Below are positions 1-7,822 of a stretch of DNA of 41,893 bases, in pieces. The notes beneath the pieces are model-generated. The model was not told the DNA's origin and did not search any database. It worked only from the letters and a program-made list of their open reading frames with translations. The position numbers were made by a program, and so were the translations under genes. Each line of letters opens with the position of its first letter. Position 1 is the stretch's first letter. The DNA comes from Candidatus Gastranaerophilales bacterium (GTDB taxonomy: Bacteria; Cyanobacteriota; Vampirovibrionia; Gastranaerophilales; Gastranaerophilaceae), in the NCBI GenBank assembly GCA_900769355.1, contig CAAGGG010000024.1:1-41893 (forward strand). Direction: 5' to 3'.

Positions 1-337
1 GGGTGGAGCGGCACGCTCCTCGGGGGGGGGGCAAGCGTCGCGGCGCACGGGTAGTCTGTTTGTTTGATGATTTAGCGGCTAGGCAGCTAGGAAGCGAGGC
101 AGCTAAGGTAGGTCGGCATTGCTATGCCGACAACGAAACTGATTCAGATAAGAAGAGGCATAGAGGCGAAGATGCAAAGTCTGTTACGGGAAATACGGAG
201 TCAATCCTCGCCCCTATGGAGGGAGAGGAAGCAATCGTTCACGAGCGTATGGCGAGTGTTACGAGTGCAGGTGCGGGGGAAAATCCAAAAGGAACCTGTA
301 CCTCTCGACAATATGAACCACAACAACCGCTATCAGT

Positions 338-366
338 CGTCATTCCGAGCGTCAGCGACGGAATCC
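338..366. repeat. REP-like hairpin, copy 1
   Basis: The unit begins CGTCATTCCGAG and closes with CGGAAT; arms ATTCCG (342-347) and CGGAAT (359-364) pair. Sequences of the CGTCATTC(C/T)GAG...GAATC type are common dispersed extragenic hairpins in many bacteria. A second, diverged copy follows 14 bases later. Confidence 0.55.
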
Positions 367-379
367 TGCCTATAAATAG

Positions 380-421
380 TCGTCATTCTGAGGGAAACAA
401 CAATTTAATCCCGAAGAATCT
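380..421. repeat. REP-like hairpin, copy 2
   Basis: Begins TCGTCATTCTGAGGGA and ends TCCCGAAGAATCT. Arms ATTCT (385-389) with AGAAT (415-419), and GGGA (392-395) with TCCC (409-412), can pair. It shares the CGTCATTC-GAG start and GAATC end with copy 1. Confidence 0.55.
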
Positions 422-459
422 TGTGATTAGGAATACGTTAACCGTTTACCCATCTAAAT

Positions 460-478
460 CTTCCCTAACTGAGGGAAG
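460..478 (+). promoter_or_regulatory. Hairpin covering the pilin ribosome binding site
   Basis: Arms CTTCCCT (460-466) and AGGGAAG (472-478) form a perfect 7-bp stem with loop AACTG. The right arm carries most of GAGGG (471-475), the only Shine-Dalgarno-like sequence before the ATG at 483. The hairpin could therefore restrict translation of the pseudopilin. The pairing is seen in the sequence; the regulatory role is inference. Confidence 0.4.
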
Positions 479-482
479 ACTT

Positions 483-1307
483 ATGTTACAAGAAGTTGCA
501 CATGATAATAATTTCAACTCAACTGAAACGGTCCATTCACCAACTCACTACTCACCATTCACTAAACGCGTCGCGTTTACTTTGGCCGAAGGTGCTACGC
601 ACGTAGCCCACTGCGACAAGTATCGTCGAGTTGCCTTTACTTTGGCTGAGGTATTAATCAGCCTCGGCATTATCGGCGTTGTTGCGGCACTCACAATTCC
701 AAGCTTAATCGTAAAGTATCAGGATAAAGTCTTAATTAACCAGACTAAAAAGGCTTATTCGGTATTTCAGAATGGTTTAGCCCTTGCATCGCAAGACAAT
801 GGAACCCCTGGGGATAATTCTTTGACATTTCCCAAAGACCAGACATCTGATACAGTTATAAAAAATTTCTCCAAGTATTTTAACGGTGCTCAGGTTTGTA
901 TAAATCGGAATCAAAATGGGTGTTCGCAATATTATTATGAAACTTTACCTGATACTCCGAAATACAATAACTCCGGTGAAGTTATGAGTAGTGTTGCTTC
1001 TTCTCCTGTTTTAATTTTGAGTGATGGAGCAATATTTGAGATTTCGTCAAATAGAACTGGTTGCGAAAACACAAGGTATACCGGTGTTAATTATGATTAT
1101 TATTCCGCAATTTGTGCAAATATCGTAATGGACGTGAATGGGGTAAAAGGACCTAATCAATATGGGCGTGATGTTTATCATCTCTGGGTTTATAAAAATA
1201 AAATAGATTTCAATTCCAACGGTTATGGTGGAACAAGCTTGAACAATATTCTTAGCGGTAAAGAGAAACTTGTTTACACAAAATATCAAAAAGGTCAAAA
1301 AAAGTAA
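483..1307 (+). CDS. Pseudopilin-like protein with duplicated prepilin cleavage motif
   Basis: Type IV pilin / type II secretion pseudopilin-like protein of 274 residues. The class III prepilin signal with hydrophobic helix is FTLAEVLISLGIIGVVAALT, cleavage expected between Ala51 and Phe52. A first copy of the signal, RVAFTLAE, sits 20 residues earlier (Ala31/Phe32) but is followed by a polar segment instead of a helix. The C-terminal domain carries the D-x-N-G-x-K-G-P-N-x-x-G-R-D-V signature shared with the pseudopilins at 29650 and 40948. I chose ATG 483 because GAGGG lies 7 nt upstream; the frame is open further upstream. A true start just before the second motif is possible. Prepilin peptidase would process it at the inner membrane; which pilus or secretion machine it serves is unknown. 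Confidence 0.75.
   Translation: MLQEVAHDNNFNSTETVHSPTHYSPFTKRVAFTLAEGATHVAHCDKYRRVAFTLAEVLISLGIIGVVAALTIPSLIVKYQDKVLINQTKKAYSVFQNGLALASQDNGTPGDNSLTFPKDQTSDTVIKNFSKYFNGAQVCINRNQNGCSQYYYETLPDTPKYNNSGEVMSSVASSPVLILSDGAIFEISSNRTGCENTRYTGVNYDYYSAICANIVMDVNGVKGPNQYGRDVYHLWVYKNKIDFNSNGYGGTSLNNILSGKEKLVYTKYQKGQKK
534..562. repeat. Degenerate heptanucleotide tract
   Basis: Four 7-base units CATTCAC, (C) AACTCAC, TACTCAC, CATTCAC lie inside the predicted leader of the pseudopilin gene. Read on the other strand they are GTGAATG/GTGAGTA/GTGAGTT, the same class as the GTGAAAA tract at 23394-23421. Because 7 is not a multiple of 3, gain or loss of one unit would change the reading frame. Confidence 0.6.
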
Positions 1308-1335
1308 CATAATATACATTTTTTCTTGTTTGCTG

Positions 1336-1413
1336 TATAATTTACTTGAACAATGGAAGTGTATAACTAAAAGGTGCGAAAGCACAAAGCGGGTAATTGT
1401 TTCTAACTCCCGC
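1336..1413 (+). promoter_or_regulatory. pnp promoter and structured leader
   Basis: A -10 box TATAAT (1336-1341) precedes a leader of about 80 nt. No good -35 is visible. The leader contains a GTGC-GAAA-GCAC hairpin with a GNRA tetraloop (1374-1385) and a second stem GCGGG (1389-1393) / CCCGC (1409-1413), ending 14 nt before the pnp start. In Escherichia coli the pnp leader is folded and autoregulated by RNase III and PNPase; a similar role here is inference. Confidence 0.5.
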
Positions 1414-1427
1414 AAGAAAGGAAAATT

Positions 1428-3569
1428 ATGGTACCGGAAACAAAGAAATTTGAGTTGGAAATCGGTGGCAAAACAGTTACTGTTGAAACCGGTAAATATG
1501 CTCAATCTGCAAATGGTTCTGTTACAGTAAGATGTGGCGATACAATGTTATTTGTTCACTGCTGTGTTTCAAAAGAACCGAGAGTTGGAATAGACTTTTT
1601 CCCTCTACTAATTGATTACGAAGAAAGAATGTCCTCTATCGGACGTATCCCTGGTGGTTACAATCGTTCAGAAGGTAAGGCTGGCGACAAGGCAATTCTT
1701 GTTTCAAGACTTATTGACCGTCCTATCAGACCGCTTTTCCCAAAAGGATACAGAAATGATATACAAATTGTAGCTCAATTATTCAGCTACGACCAACAAA
1801 ATCAGCCTGATACATTGGCAATGTTAGGTGCTTCTTGTGCTTTGATGTTGTCAGGTGCTCCTTTCGAAGGCCCTATCGGTGCTGTTAGAGTTTCTAAAGA
1901 TGAAAACGGCAACTTAATCGCTAACCCAACACACCAACAAGCTGATAAATCAGATCTTGATATCGTTGTTGCAGGTACTCACGATTCAGTTATCATGGTT
2001 GAAGCCGGCTGTAAATTTGTTACAGAAGACGATATTATGAACGCTGTTGAATTTGCTCAAGTTGAAATCAAAAAACAATGTGAAGCTCAAGTTGCATTTG
2101 CAAAAGAATGTGGTGTTGAAAAAGAAGAATTCGTAAACCCTTACGATACAACTGAAATTAAAAAGATTATTGAAGAAACTGCTCACGATATGATTTTTGA
2201 TGCTTACCACAACTTTGACAGAGCTTACAGACAAGAAAAACTTGAAGAAGCTAAAAAACTTGTTAAAGAAAAAATCGACGCTCTTCCAGAAGACGATTAC
2301 AGCAAAAAAATTATGGAAGAAACTGGTATTGACTTCGTTGCAGAAGAATTTAAAAACGCTGAAAAACACATTATGCGTACAATGATTTTGGACGAAGGAG
2401 TTAGAGCTGACGGAAGAAAACCTCATGACGTTCGTCCTATCTGGTGCGAAGTTGGTGTGTTGCCAAGAGCTCATGGTTCTGCGGTATTTACAAGAGGTCA
2501 AACTCAGGTATTGTCAGTTGCAACACTTGCAGGTCCTGGTATGAAACAAGAGCTTGACGGTGTTGATCCTCAAACTGAAAAAACATATATGCACAAATAC
2601 ATCTTCCCAGGATTTTCAGTAGGTGAAGTTAAACCTCTAAGAGGCCCTGGTAGACGTGAAGTTGGACATGGAAACTTGGCTGAACGTGCTAACATTCCTG
2701 CTCTTCCGTCACAAGAAGAATTTGGTTACACAATCCGAGTTACATCAGACGTATTGGAATCAAACGGTTCTACATCAATGGCGTCAACTTGCGGTTCTTC
2801 AATGGCTTTGATGAACGCAGGTGTTCCTGTAAAATGTATGATCGGTGGTGTTGCAATGGGTATGATTACTGAACCTGGTAAAGAACCTGTTGTATTGACT
2901 GATATTCAAGGTATCGAGGACTTCCTTGGTGATATGGATTTCAAAGTTACAGGTAATGACACTGGTATCACTGCTCTTCAAATGGATATGAAAGCAAAAG
3001 GAATTGCAAACGATACATTGCGTCGTGCTTTGGCACAAGCAAAAGAAGGCAGATTGCACATTTTGGGCAAAATGAGAGAAGTTATCTCAGCTCCTGCTGA
3101 TCACTTGTCACCATTTGCACCAAGCATTTCTACAATGACAATTCCGACAGAAGATATCGGAACAGTAATAGGACCTGGCGGTAAACAAATCAGGGCGATT
3201 ATTGACGCATCTGGTGCTGAAATCGATATTCAAGATTCAGGTGTTGTTACAATTACATCTAACGACCAAGAAGGTGCAGAAATCGCTAAGAGAATGATTA
3301 AGGAATTAACATTCAAGCCTGAACCTGGTATGGTTGTAAAAGGTAAAGTTGTAAGAATTATTCCTATCGGTGCATTTGTAGAACTTGCTCCTGGAAAAGA
3401 TGGAATGGTTCACATTTCTCAAGTTTGCAACGAGAGAATTGAAACAATTGAACCTCACCTTCAAGTAGGTCAAGAAGTTGTTGTTAAAGTTATCAAAATC
3501 GATGACAAAGGCAGAGTAAACTTGACTATAAAAGGTGTTTCTGAAGAGGAAAAAGCTCAATTTAACTAA
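1428..3569 (+). CDS. pnp: Polyribonucleotide nucleotidyltransferase (PNPase)
   Basis: Phosphorolytic 3'-to-5' exoribonuclease of the cytoplasmic mRNA decay machinery; it forms a trimer and can also add 3' tails. The 713-residue length is normal for the family. Domain order: RNase PH domain 1 (about 10-145), all-helical linker (about 150-240), RNase PH domain 2 (from RADGRKPHDVRPI at about 325), KH domain with GPGGKQIRAI (about 580) and S1 domain (about 630-700, starting GMVVKGKVVRI). The ATG is preceded by AGAAAGGAAAATT, a good ribosome binding site. It is not next to rpsO as in many bacteria; the gene upstream is a pseudopilin. A strong terminator follows at 3588-3618. rph, encoding a related phosphorolytic RNase, lies 18 kb away. 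Confidence 0.98.
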   Translation: MVPETKKFELEIGGKTVTVETGKYAQSANGSVTVRCGDTMLFVHCCVSKEPRVGIDFFPLLIDYEERMSSIGRIPGGYNRSEGKAGDKAILVSRLIDRPIRPLFPKGYRNDIQIVAQLFSYDQQNQPDTLAMLGASCALMLSGAPFEGPIGAVRVSKDENGNLIANPTHQQADKSDLDIVVAGTHDSVIMVEAGCKFVTEDDIMNAVEFAQVEIKKQCEAQVAFAKECGVEKEEFVNPYDTTEIKKIIEETAHDMIFDAYHNFDRAYRQEKLEEAKKLVKEKIDALPEDDYSKKIMEETGIDFVAEEFKNAEKHIMRTMILDEGVRADGRKPHDVRPIWCEVGVLPRAHGSAVFTRGQTQVLSVATLAGPGMKQELDGVDPQTEKTYMHKYIFPGFSVGEVKPLRGPGRREVGHGNLAERANIPALPSQEEFGYTIRVTSDVLESNGSTSMASTCGSSMALMNAGVPVKCMIGGVAMGMITEPGKEPVVLTDIQGIEDFLGDMDFKVTGNDTGITALQMDMKAKGIANDTLRRALAQAKEGRLHILGKMREVISAPADHLSPFAPSISTMTIPTEDIGTVIGPGGKQIRAIIDASGAEIDIQDSGVVTITSNDQEGAEIAKRMIKELTFKPEPGMVVKGKVVRIIPIGAFVELAPGKDGMVHISQVCNERIETIEPHLQVGQEVVVKVIKIDDKGRVNLTIKGVSEEEKAQFN

Positions 3570-3587
3570 TTGAGATGAAAGATAGAC

Positions 3588-3618
3588 AAAAGCACTCACC
3601 GAAAGGTGGGTGCTTTTT
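3588..3618. terminator. Bidirectional terminator between pnp and 3637 gene
   Basis: Arms AGCACTCACC and GGTGGGTGCT enclose a GAAA loop with one G-T pair, followed by a T run on the plus strand and preceded by an A run. It can end transcription of pnp and of the convergent minus-strand gene. Confidence 0.9.
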
Positions 3619-3636
3619 ATGATATTGAAGAATTTA

Positions 3637-5754
3637 CTAATTGTCTGTTTTCAGATTCATAAATTTATTTGCAAATTTTCCGAAGTCCATCATCATAAAG
3701 TCTTCCATGATGTTTTCTAATTTTGCATTTTTTAGTTCTTTTGGAACGTTTTCATCAATCAGAATTCTTAAATTCCCACCGTATTTGCCTACAAAATTAC
3801 TATATTTAATAAATTTTTTAAATTCTTTTTCATACTGAGGATTTTCAGAAATATTTTCGGATAAAGTCCTCAAAAGATTGTCAATTTGATCATTTTCAGC
3901 TTTTATTTCTCCTTGTGAGTTGTAGTTTTTAAAACCATCAAGCAAGGTTTGGTTTATTTTTATAATTTCGGCTTTGGATTTTATCGGACTCATATATTCA
4001 TGATACAAACGGTTTATTTCAGCTTTTTCATTTGAACTAATTTCAATTCCTTTTTCCTTAAAAATCTGTGCAATTTCTTCTGCTTTTAGTCTAATTAATG
4101 ACATACTATTTCCTGGAATATTTTGATTTAAATAATTCGTAAGTACTACAAACATAGCTTGGTTTGCACTAATTACTGCTTGAGGGTTTTTGCTAGAAAA
4201 CTCATTGTCTATGTTAGCTGTAATTTTATACGTTTCTTCTGGCGAGTATATCAAATCATTATATTCTTTCGGGAATGATTCGTCTGCAAGCATTGAAACT
4301 AAATATTTTTCATTTGCTTGTTTATGTTTCAGCATAAAATCAATAAATTTTTTTGCATACGCATCAGGAAGAAATTTGAATTCAGGTGTTATTTCCTTTG
4401 TAAATGCTTTTTTTAAATCGCCTTTTATAACAAGTTTGTGATTTTTTTCGTCAATTGCGACCATGAACTCATTAGGATCTTCTTTTTGAACAAATTTTTC
4501 TGTTACAGCTTGTGTTTTTGTTGGGGCTTCTTCGTATAATGCAAGAGAGTTTTCGTATTCTGCTTGCAGATCATCGTGTGCTTTTTGGCGTTCTAATCTT
4601 GCAGGTCTAATGCTGTGTGCATAGTCCAGAAGTTCTCTAAATTCGTCGTTGTTGCCATCAGCACCATAGGTTAAGAAGAAAAGTTTGATAGTATCAGACA
4701 TTATAATCGATTGAAGTCTGTTTAAGTCCGGATTTTTCCAGTATTGTTCAAATTTTTTCTGTTGTGTTTCTGCTACATTTTCAGGGTTTTCAAAATAGTC
4801 TTTCATTTCATCTGAAACATGGAGTCTATCAAGAACAATTGTATTTATTTCGCCCAAATATTTCGCAACAAAGTTCAAAGAGTCGCTCTCTTTAAGTCCA
4901 TTACGCTTGATTTGACGTCTTGTTTCTTCGACGTTTCCATGCCCTTTTGTAAATGCATCTGCAATTTTATCAATTTCCCAATCTTTTACATCGCTGAATT
5001 TTGGTTTTTGAACACGTGGTTTTGGCTGTGATGTTGGCAGTGCATGTCTTTCACTTGTTTGTATAGCATTTAAAGCTTTTCTCGGTTTGTATTCGTAAGG
5101 GAAATCTTCTCTTGTAGCAGTGAAAGACTGCCAAAAAGCGTTGTTAGGATATTTAATTCCATAAGCAGCAAGAGTTTCGTACTTAATTGGACTTAGCCCC
5201 TTATAATACACAGAAATATCTTTTTCAAAATCTTTGTTAATTTCTTTCAAAGACTTTCCTTCAAGATAGATTTTTTTGAGTAAATATAGACCAAGGTTGT
5301 CTTTTCCGTTTTTGAACAGTGGTTTGTCCTCTTGTTTCATTAATTCAATTTCTGCAATAACACCTGTTCTTGCTTTTTTGCCTGAAACGTCTTTGAGGTT
5401 TTTGAATAGGGGTTCGTCAGGAAACAATATTTTGACATCTTCTAATGTATCTGCATATTTTAGATCTCCAAAAACAAGTTTCATCATCTGAGCTGGTGGA
5501 ATATTTTGACGATCTTCATAGTCATCAAACAGATAATTTTTCATTGTATCAGGCATTCCATTTCTGTTGAACGATTGCTCATAAAAGTTTGCCGGAGTTC
5601 TGAAAAGCCTTGCTGTAAAATTTAAGTTATAATCTTGATAAGCGATTGGATTATATGAATAATTTATGTTTTGTTGTTGTTTTGATTGCTTTTTATTATT
5701 AATTTGTTTTGTCGTGTTTGTAAATAATGTTGGGCTAATTTGTGTGATTTTCAT
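3637..5754 (-). CDS. Large lineage-specific protein with N-terminal NFTA tag
   Basis: Unrecognised 705-residue protein. The first 45 residues are polar and rich in Asn, Gln and Lys, followed by NLNFTARLFRTP. The rest is predicted largely helical, with many charged residues and no hydrophobic segment long enough for a membrane helix. No enzymatic motif is visible. The opening resembles four other proteins in this window that carry a short Phe-x-(Ala/Ser/Gly) element near the N-terminus. Start: AAGGATT lies 6 nt before the ATG, and the upstream region has a possible TAAAAT -10. It is a single-gene unit, converging on pnp. I think it is a cytoplasmic or exported structural or regulatory protein specific to the lineage, but nothing in the sequence fixes a function. 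Confidence 0.75.
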   Translation of the reverse strand: MKITQISPTLFTNTTKQINNKKQSKQQQNINYSYNPIAYQDYNLNFTARLFRTPANFYEQSFNRNGMPDTMKNYLFDDYEDRQNIPPAQMMKLVFGDLKYADTLEDVKILFPDEPLFKNLKDVSGKKARTGVIAEIELMKQEDKPLFKNGKDNLGLYLLKKIYLEGKSLKEINKDFEKDISVYYKGLSPIKYETLAAYGIKYPNNAFWQSFTATREDFPYEYKPRKALNAIQTSERHALPTSQPKPRVQKPKFSDVKDWEIDKIADAFTKGHGNVEETRRQIKRNGLKESDSLNFVAKYLGEINTIVLDRLHVSDEMKDYFENPENVAETQQKKFEQYWKNPDLNRLQSIIMSDTIKLFFLTYGADGNNDEFRELLDYAHSIRPARLERQKAHDDLQAEYENSLALYEEAPTKTQAVTEKFVQKEDPNEFMVAIDEKNHKLVIKGDLKKAFTKEITPEFKFLPDAYAKKFIDFMLKHKQANEKYLVSMLADESFPKEYNDLIYSPEETYKITANIDNEFSSKNPQAVISANQAMFVVLTNYLNQNIPGNSMSLIRLKAEEIAQIFKEKGIEISSNEKAEINRLYHEYMSPIKSKAEIIKINQTLLDGFKNYNSQGEIKAENDQIDNLLRTLSENISENPQYEKEFKKFIKYSNFVGKYGGNLRILIDENVPKELKNAKLENIMEDFMMMDFGKFANKFMNLKTDN

Positions 5755-5831
5755 AAAAATAATCCTTTCAGCTTAACTCATGTACTATTTTAAAACTAAA
5801 CAAAAAATTTTTTGCCTTTAATTAATATAAA

Positions 5832-5860
5832 TTAACAAAAAGTATTTTTTGTGTTAGACT
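5832..5860 (+). promoter_or_regulatory. Promoter of PfkB kinase gene
   Basis: TTAACA (5832-5837), 17-nt spacer, TAGACT (5855-5860), with TG one base before the -10 (extended -10). The start codon is 25 nt downstream. Confidence 0.65.
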
Positions 5861-5884
5861 ATAGAAAGACTGGAGGAAGAGAAA

Positions 5885-6931
5885 ATGTGCGATGTTATAA
5901 CTATTGGAAGTGCAACGATGGACGTATTTGTTGAAAGTGATGATGCAAATATCGTTTCTGTATATACAAAAAATAAAAAATCAGAATTTATGAGTTACCC
6001 TTATGGAGCAAAAGTTGAAATTTCAGATTTTGATTCGCAAGTTGGCGGTGGCGGAGTTAATACTGCAGTAAACTTTGCAAATCTCGGGTTTAAAACAAGT
6101 GCAATCTTTAAAATTGGTGACGATATTTATTCAGAAGGGATTTTAGAATCTTTTAAAAATAAAAATGTTGATCTTTCAAATATTGCTCAAGATAAAAGTT
6201 TAAGTACCGGATTTTCAATTATTTTGGTTAGTTTTCAAGGTGATAGAACAGTTCTTGCGCATCGTGGTGCTAACGCAAAAATTAAAAAATCTGATATTAA
6301 TTTTGATGCGATAAAAAATGCTAAACTTCTTTATATTGCACCGATGAATGGCGATAGTACAAAGATTTTGGACGATATCGCAAATTTTGCAAACGAAAAC
6401 AATGTCTATGTCTGCTTTAATGCCGGTTCTTCTAGTATTAAGCGTGGTTTTAATTACATTAAAAAAATCTTAGCAAACGCAAATATTGTTGTAATGAATA
6501 AAGAAGAAGCATCTATGGCAACACAAATTCAAGTTCGTCCGGATACTCGAGATGAAAAATTTTCAGAGGAACTTATTCACCCTGATGTAAAAGAAATGTT
6601 TAAAAAACTTAAAGTTAGAGATTATCAAATTATTGTAATTACAGATGGTGGAAAAGGTGCTTATGCATACGACGGTGAACATTATTACTACTGCCCTTGT
6701 TTTGAAGGTCCTGTTGTTTCAACACTTGGAGCAGGAGATGCATTTGCTTCGACTTTCTGTGGAGCACTTGGCAGAACAGATAATAATATCGGTAAAGCTT
6801 TAATGTATGCTTCTGTAAACTCATCAGGTGTAGTGTCAAAATTTGGTGCAACGCAAGGACTTTTGACTTTTGAACAAATTGAAGAAAGACTAGCTGACAA
6901 ACCTGATTTTAAATACATAGTTGCAGATTAA
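5885..6931 (+). CDS. PfkB-family carbohydrate/nucleoside kinase
   Basis: Sugar or nucleoside kinase of the ribokinase (PfkB) superfamily, 348 residues, transferring phosphate from ATP to a hydroxymethyl group. Signature 1 is seen as QVGGGGVNTAVNFANLG (about residues 52-68), where the di-glycine binds the sugar. Signature 2, STLGAGDAFASTFCGAL (about 278-294), contains the catalytic Asp of GAGD. The Leu in T-L-GAGD replaces the more usual Gly or Ala and is acceptable. The start has a strong GGAGG ribosome binding site. Substrate cannot be read from sequence; the family includes ribokinase, fructokinase and adenosine kinase. Its 3' end contains the -35 box for the next gene, so the two are separately transcribed at least in part. 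Confidence 0.9.
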   Translation: MCDVITIGSATMDVFVESDDANIVSVYTKNKKSEFMSYPYGAKVEISDFDSQVGGGGVNTAVNFANLGFKTSAIFKIGDDIYSEGILESFKNKNVDLSNIAQDKSLSTGFSIILVSFQGDRTVLAHRGANAKIKKSDINFDAIKNAKLLYIAPMNGDSTKILDDIANFANENNVYVCFNAGSSSIKRGFNYIKKILANANIVVMNKEEASMATQIQVRPDTRDEKFSEELIHPDVKEMFKKLKVRDYQIIVITDGGKGAYAYDGEHYYYCPCFEGPVVSTLGAGDAFASTFCGALGRTDNNIGKALMYASVNSSGVVSKFGATQGLLTFEQIEERLADKPDFKYIVAD

Positions 6932-6949
6932 TTAAAAATTAAGTATAAT
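6921..6949 (+). promoter_or_regulatory. Promoter of the redox cluster
   Basis: TTGCAG (6921-6926), 17-nt spacer, TATAAT (6944-6949). The -35 lies within the last codons of the PfkB gene. It would drive the flavoprotein, the small cysteine protein, etfB and etfA. Confidence 0.7.
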
Positions 6950-6973
6950 ATTTGTAATAAGAAGGAGAAAATT

Positions 6974-7813
6974 ATGGGTTACAAAATATTAGCTAAAAAA
7001 GAATTATGCCCAAATCAATATGAAATAACTGTTGATGCGCCTTATGTTGTTCGAAACGCTAAAGCAGGGCAGTTTATTATATTTAGAGCCGATGCTGACA
7101 GTGAAAGAGTGCCTTTGACAATCGCTGATGTTGATAAAGAAAAAGGTGAATTGACTCTTGTGTTTATGGCTGTCGGATATTCGACAAAAAGACTTGCCGA
7201 ATTGAATGTCGGAGATGAAATCCATGACGTTGTTGGACCTCTCGGTCAGCCTACTCATATTAAAAAGTATGGTACTGTTGTTTGTCTCGCAGGTGGTTAT
7301 GGTGCAGCTCCATGTTATTTGATTGCAAAGGCTTTTAAAGATGCCGGTAATAAAGTTTACATGATTATGGGTGCTAGAAACAAGGATTTAATTTTCTGGC
7401 AAGATAAGATGAAGAACGCTTGTACCGAACTATTTATCACAACAGATGATGGAACTTTGGGTGAAAAGGGTTTTGTAACTCAGGTTTTGGAAAGAATTAT
7501 GGAACAAGAAAAAGTCGATTATGCAATTGCTGTCGGCCCTATGCCAATGATGAGAGCAGTGGCTAATTTAACTCGTGATAAAGGGATTTATACTGAAGCA
7601 AGTATGAACCCTATCATGGTTGATGGTACAGGTATGTGCGGAGCTTGCCGTGTTACAGTCGGTGGTGAAACGAAATTTGCTTGTGTTGATGGACCGGATT
7701 TTGATGCTCATAAAATTGATTTTGATGAAGTGATCAACCGAACTAAAATTTATAAAGATCAAGAGAAAAAACGTTGCGAAAACTGTAATTTGTTAAAACA
7801 AACAGTTAAATAA
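6974..7813 (+). CDS. NfnA/SudB-like FAD/NAD(P)-binding 2Fe-2S reductase subunit
   Basis: Flavoprotein of 279 residues in the ferredoxin-NADP reductase superfamily, close to NfnA (NADH-dependent ferredoxin:NADP oxidoreductase small subunit), SudB and the electron-transfer subunit of dihydroorotate dehydrogenase (PyrK). The FAD domain shows AGQFIIFRAD and ERVPLTIAD (about 32-55); the NAD domain has CLAGGYGAAPCYLIAKAF (about 102-119). A cysteine cluster GTGMCGACRV...FACVDG (about 217-237) is the expected 2Fe-2S site, and a further CENC lies near the C-terminus. NfnA is normally next to its large partner NfnB; no such gene is here. Instead a small cysteine protein and etfBA follow with short spacing. 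Ribosome binding site AAGGAG. The family assignment is firm, the exact partner is not. Confidence 0.88.
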   Translation: MGYKILAKKELCPNQYEITVDAPYVVRNAKAGQFIIFRADADSERVPLTIADVDKEKGELTLVFMAVGYSTKRLAELNVGDEIHDVVGPLGQPTHIKKYGTVVCLAGGYGAAPCYLIAKAFKDAGNKVYMIMGARNKDLIFWQDKMKNACTELFITTDDGTLGEKGFVTQVLERIMEQEKVDYAIAVGPMPMMRAVANLTRDKGIYTEASMNPIMVDGTGMCGACRVTVGGETKFACVDGPDFDAHKIDFDEVINRTKIYKDQEKKRCENCNLLKQTVK

Positions 7814-7822
7814 GGAGAAATT

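Larger units (their letters stand above)
1..482. other. GC-rich repeat-bearing region upstream of pseudopilin
   Basis: No gene is called here. One frame stays open from position 3 into the pseudopilin gene, but its product is unlike any family I recognise, a second frame is also open at 124-375, and the stretch is full of hairpins. I think the openness comes from high GC and repeats. It holds a run of ten G (22-31), a perfect hairpin with arms GTCGGCAT/ATGCCGAC (112-131), two REP-like hairpins (338-366 and 380-421) and a hairpin covering the ribosome binding site of the next gene (460-478). Base composition is clearly more GC-rich than the rest of the window. A real N-terminal extension of the pilin, or a separate gene continuing from outside the window, cannot be excluded. 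Confidence 0.5.

Noticed and set aside
3..482. Long N-terminal extension of the first pseudopilin (open frame from GTG at 3)
   Set aside because: The product is unlike any pilin leader, the DNA consists largely of hairpin repeats, a second frame is open as well, and a better start with GAGGG exists at 483.
1986..2501. 171-codon open frame on the minus strand inside pnp
   Set aside because: It is the shadow of pnp codon usage (Phe/Asn/Ser-rich, no ribosome binding site, no family).
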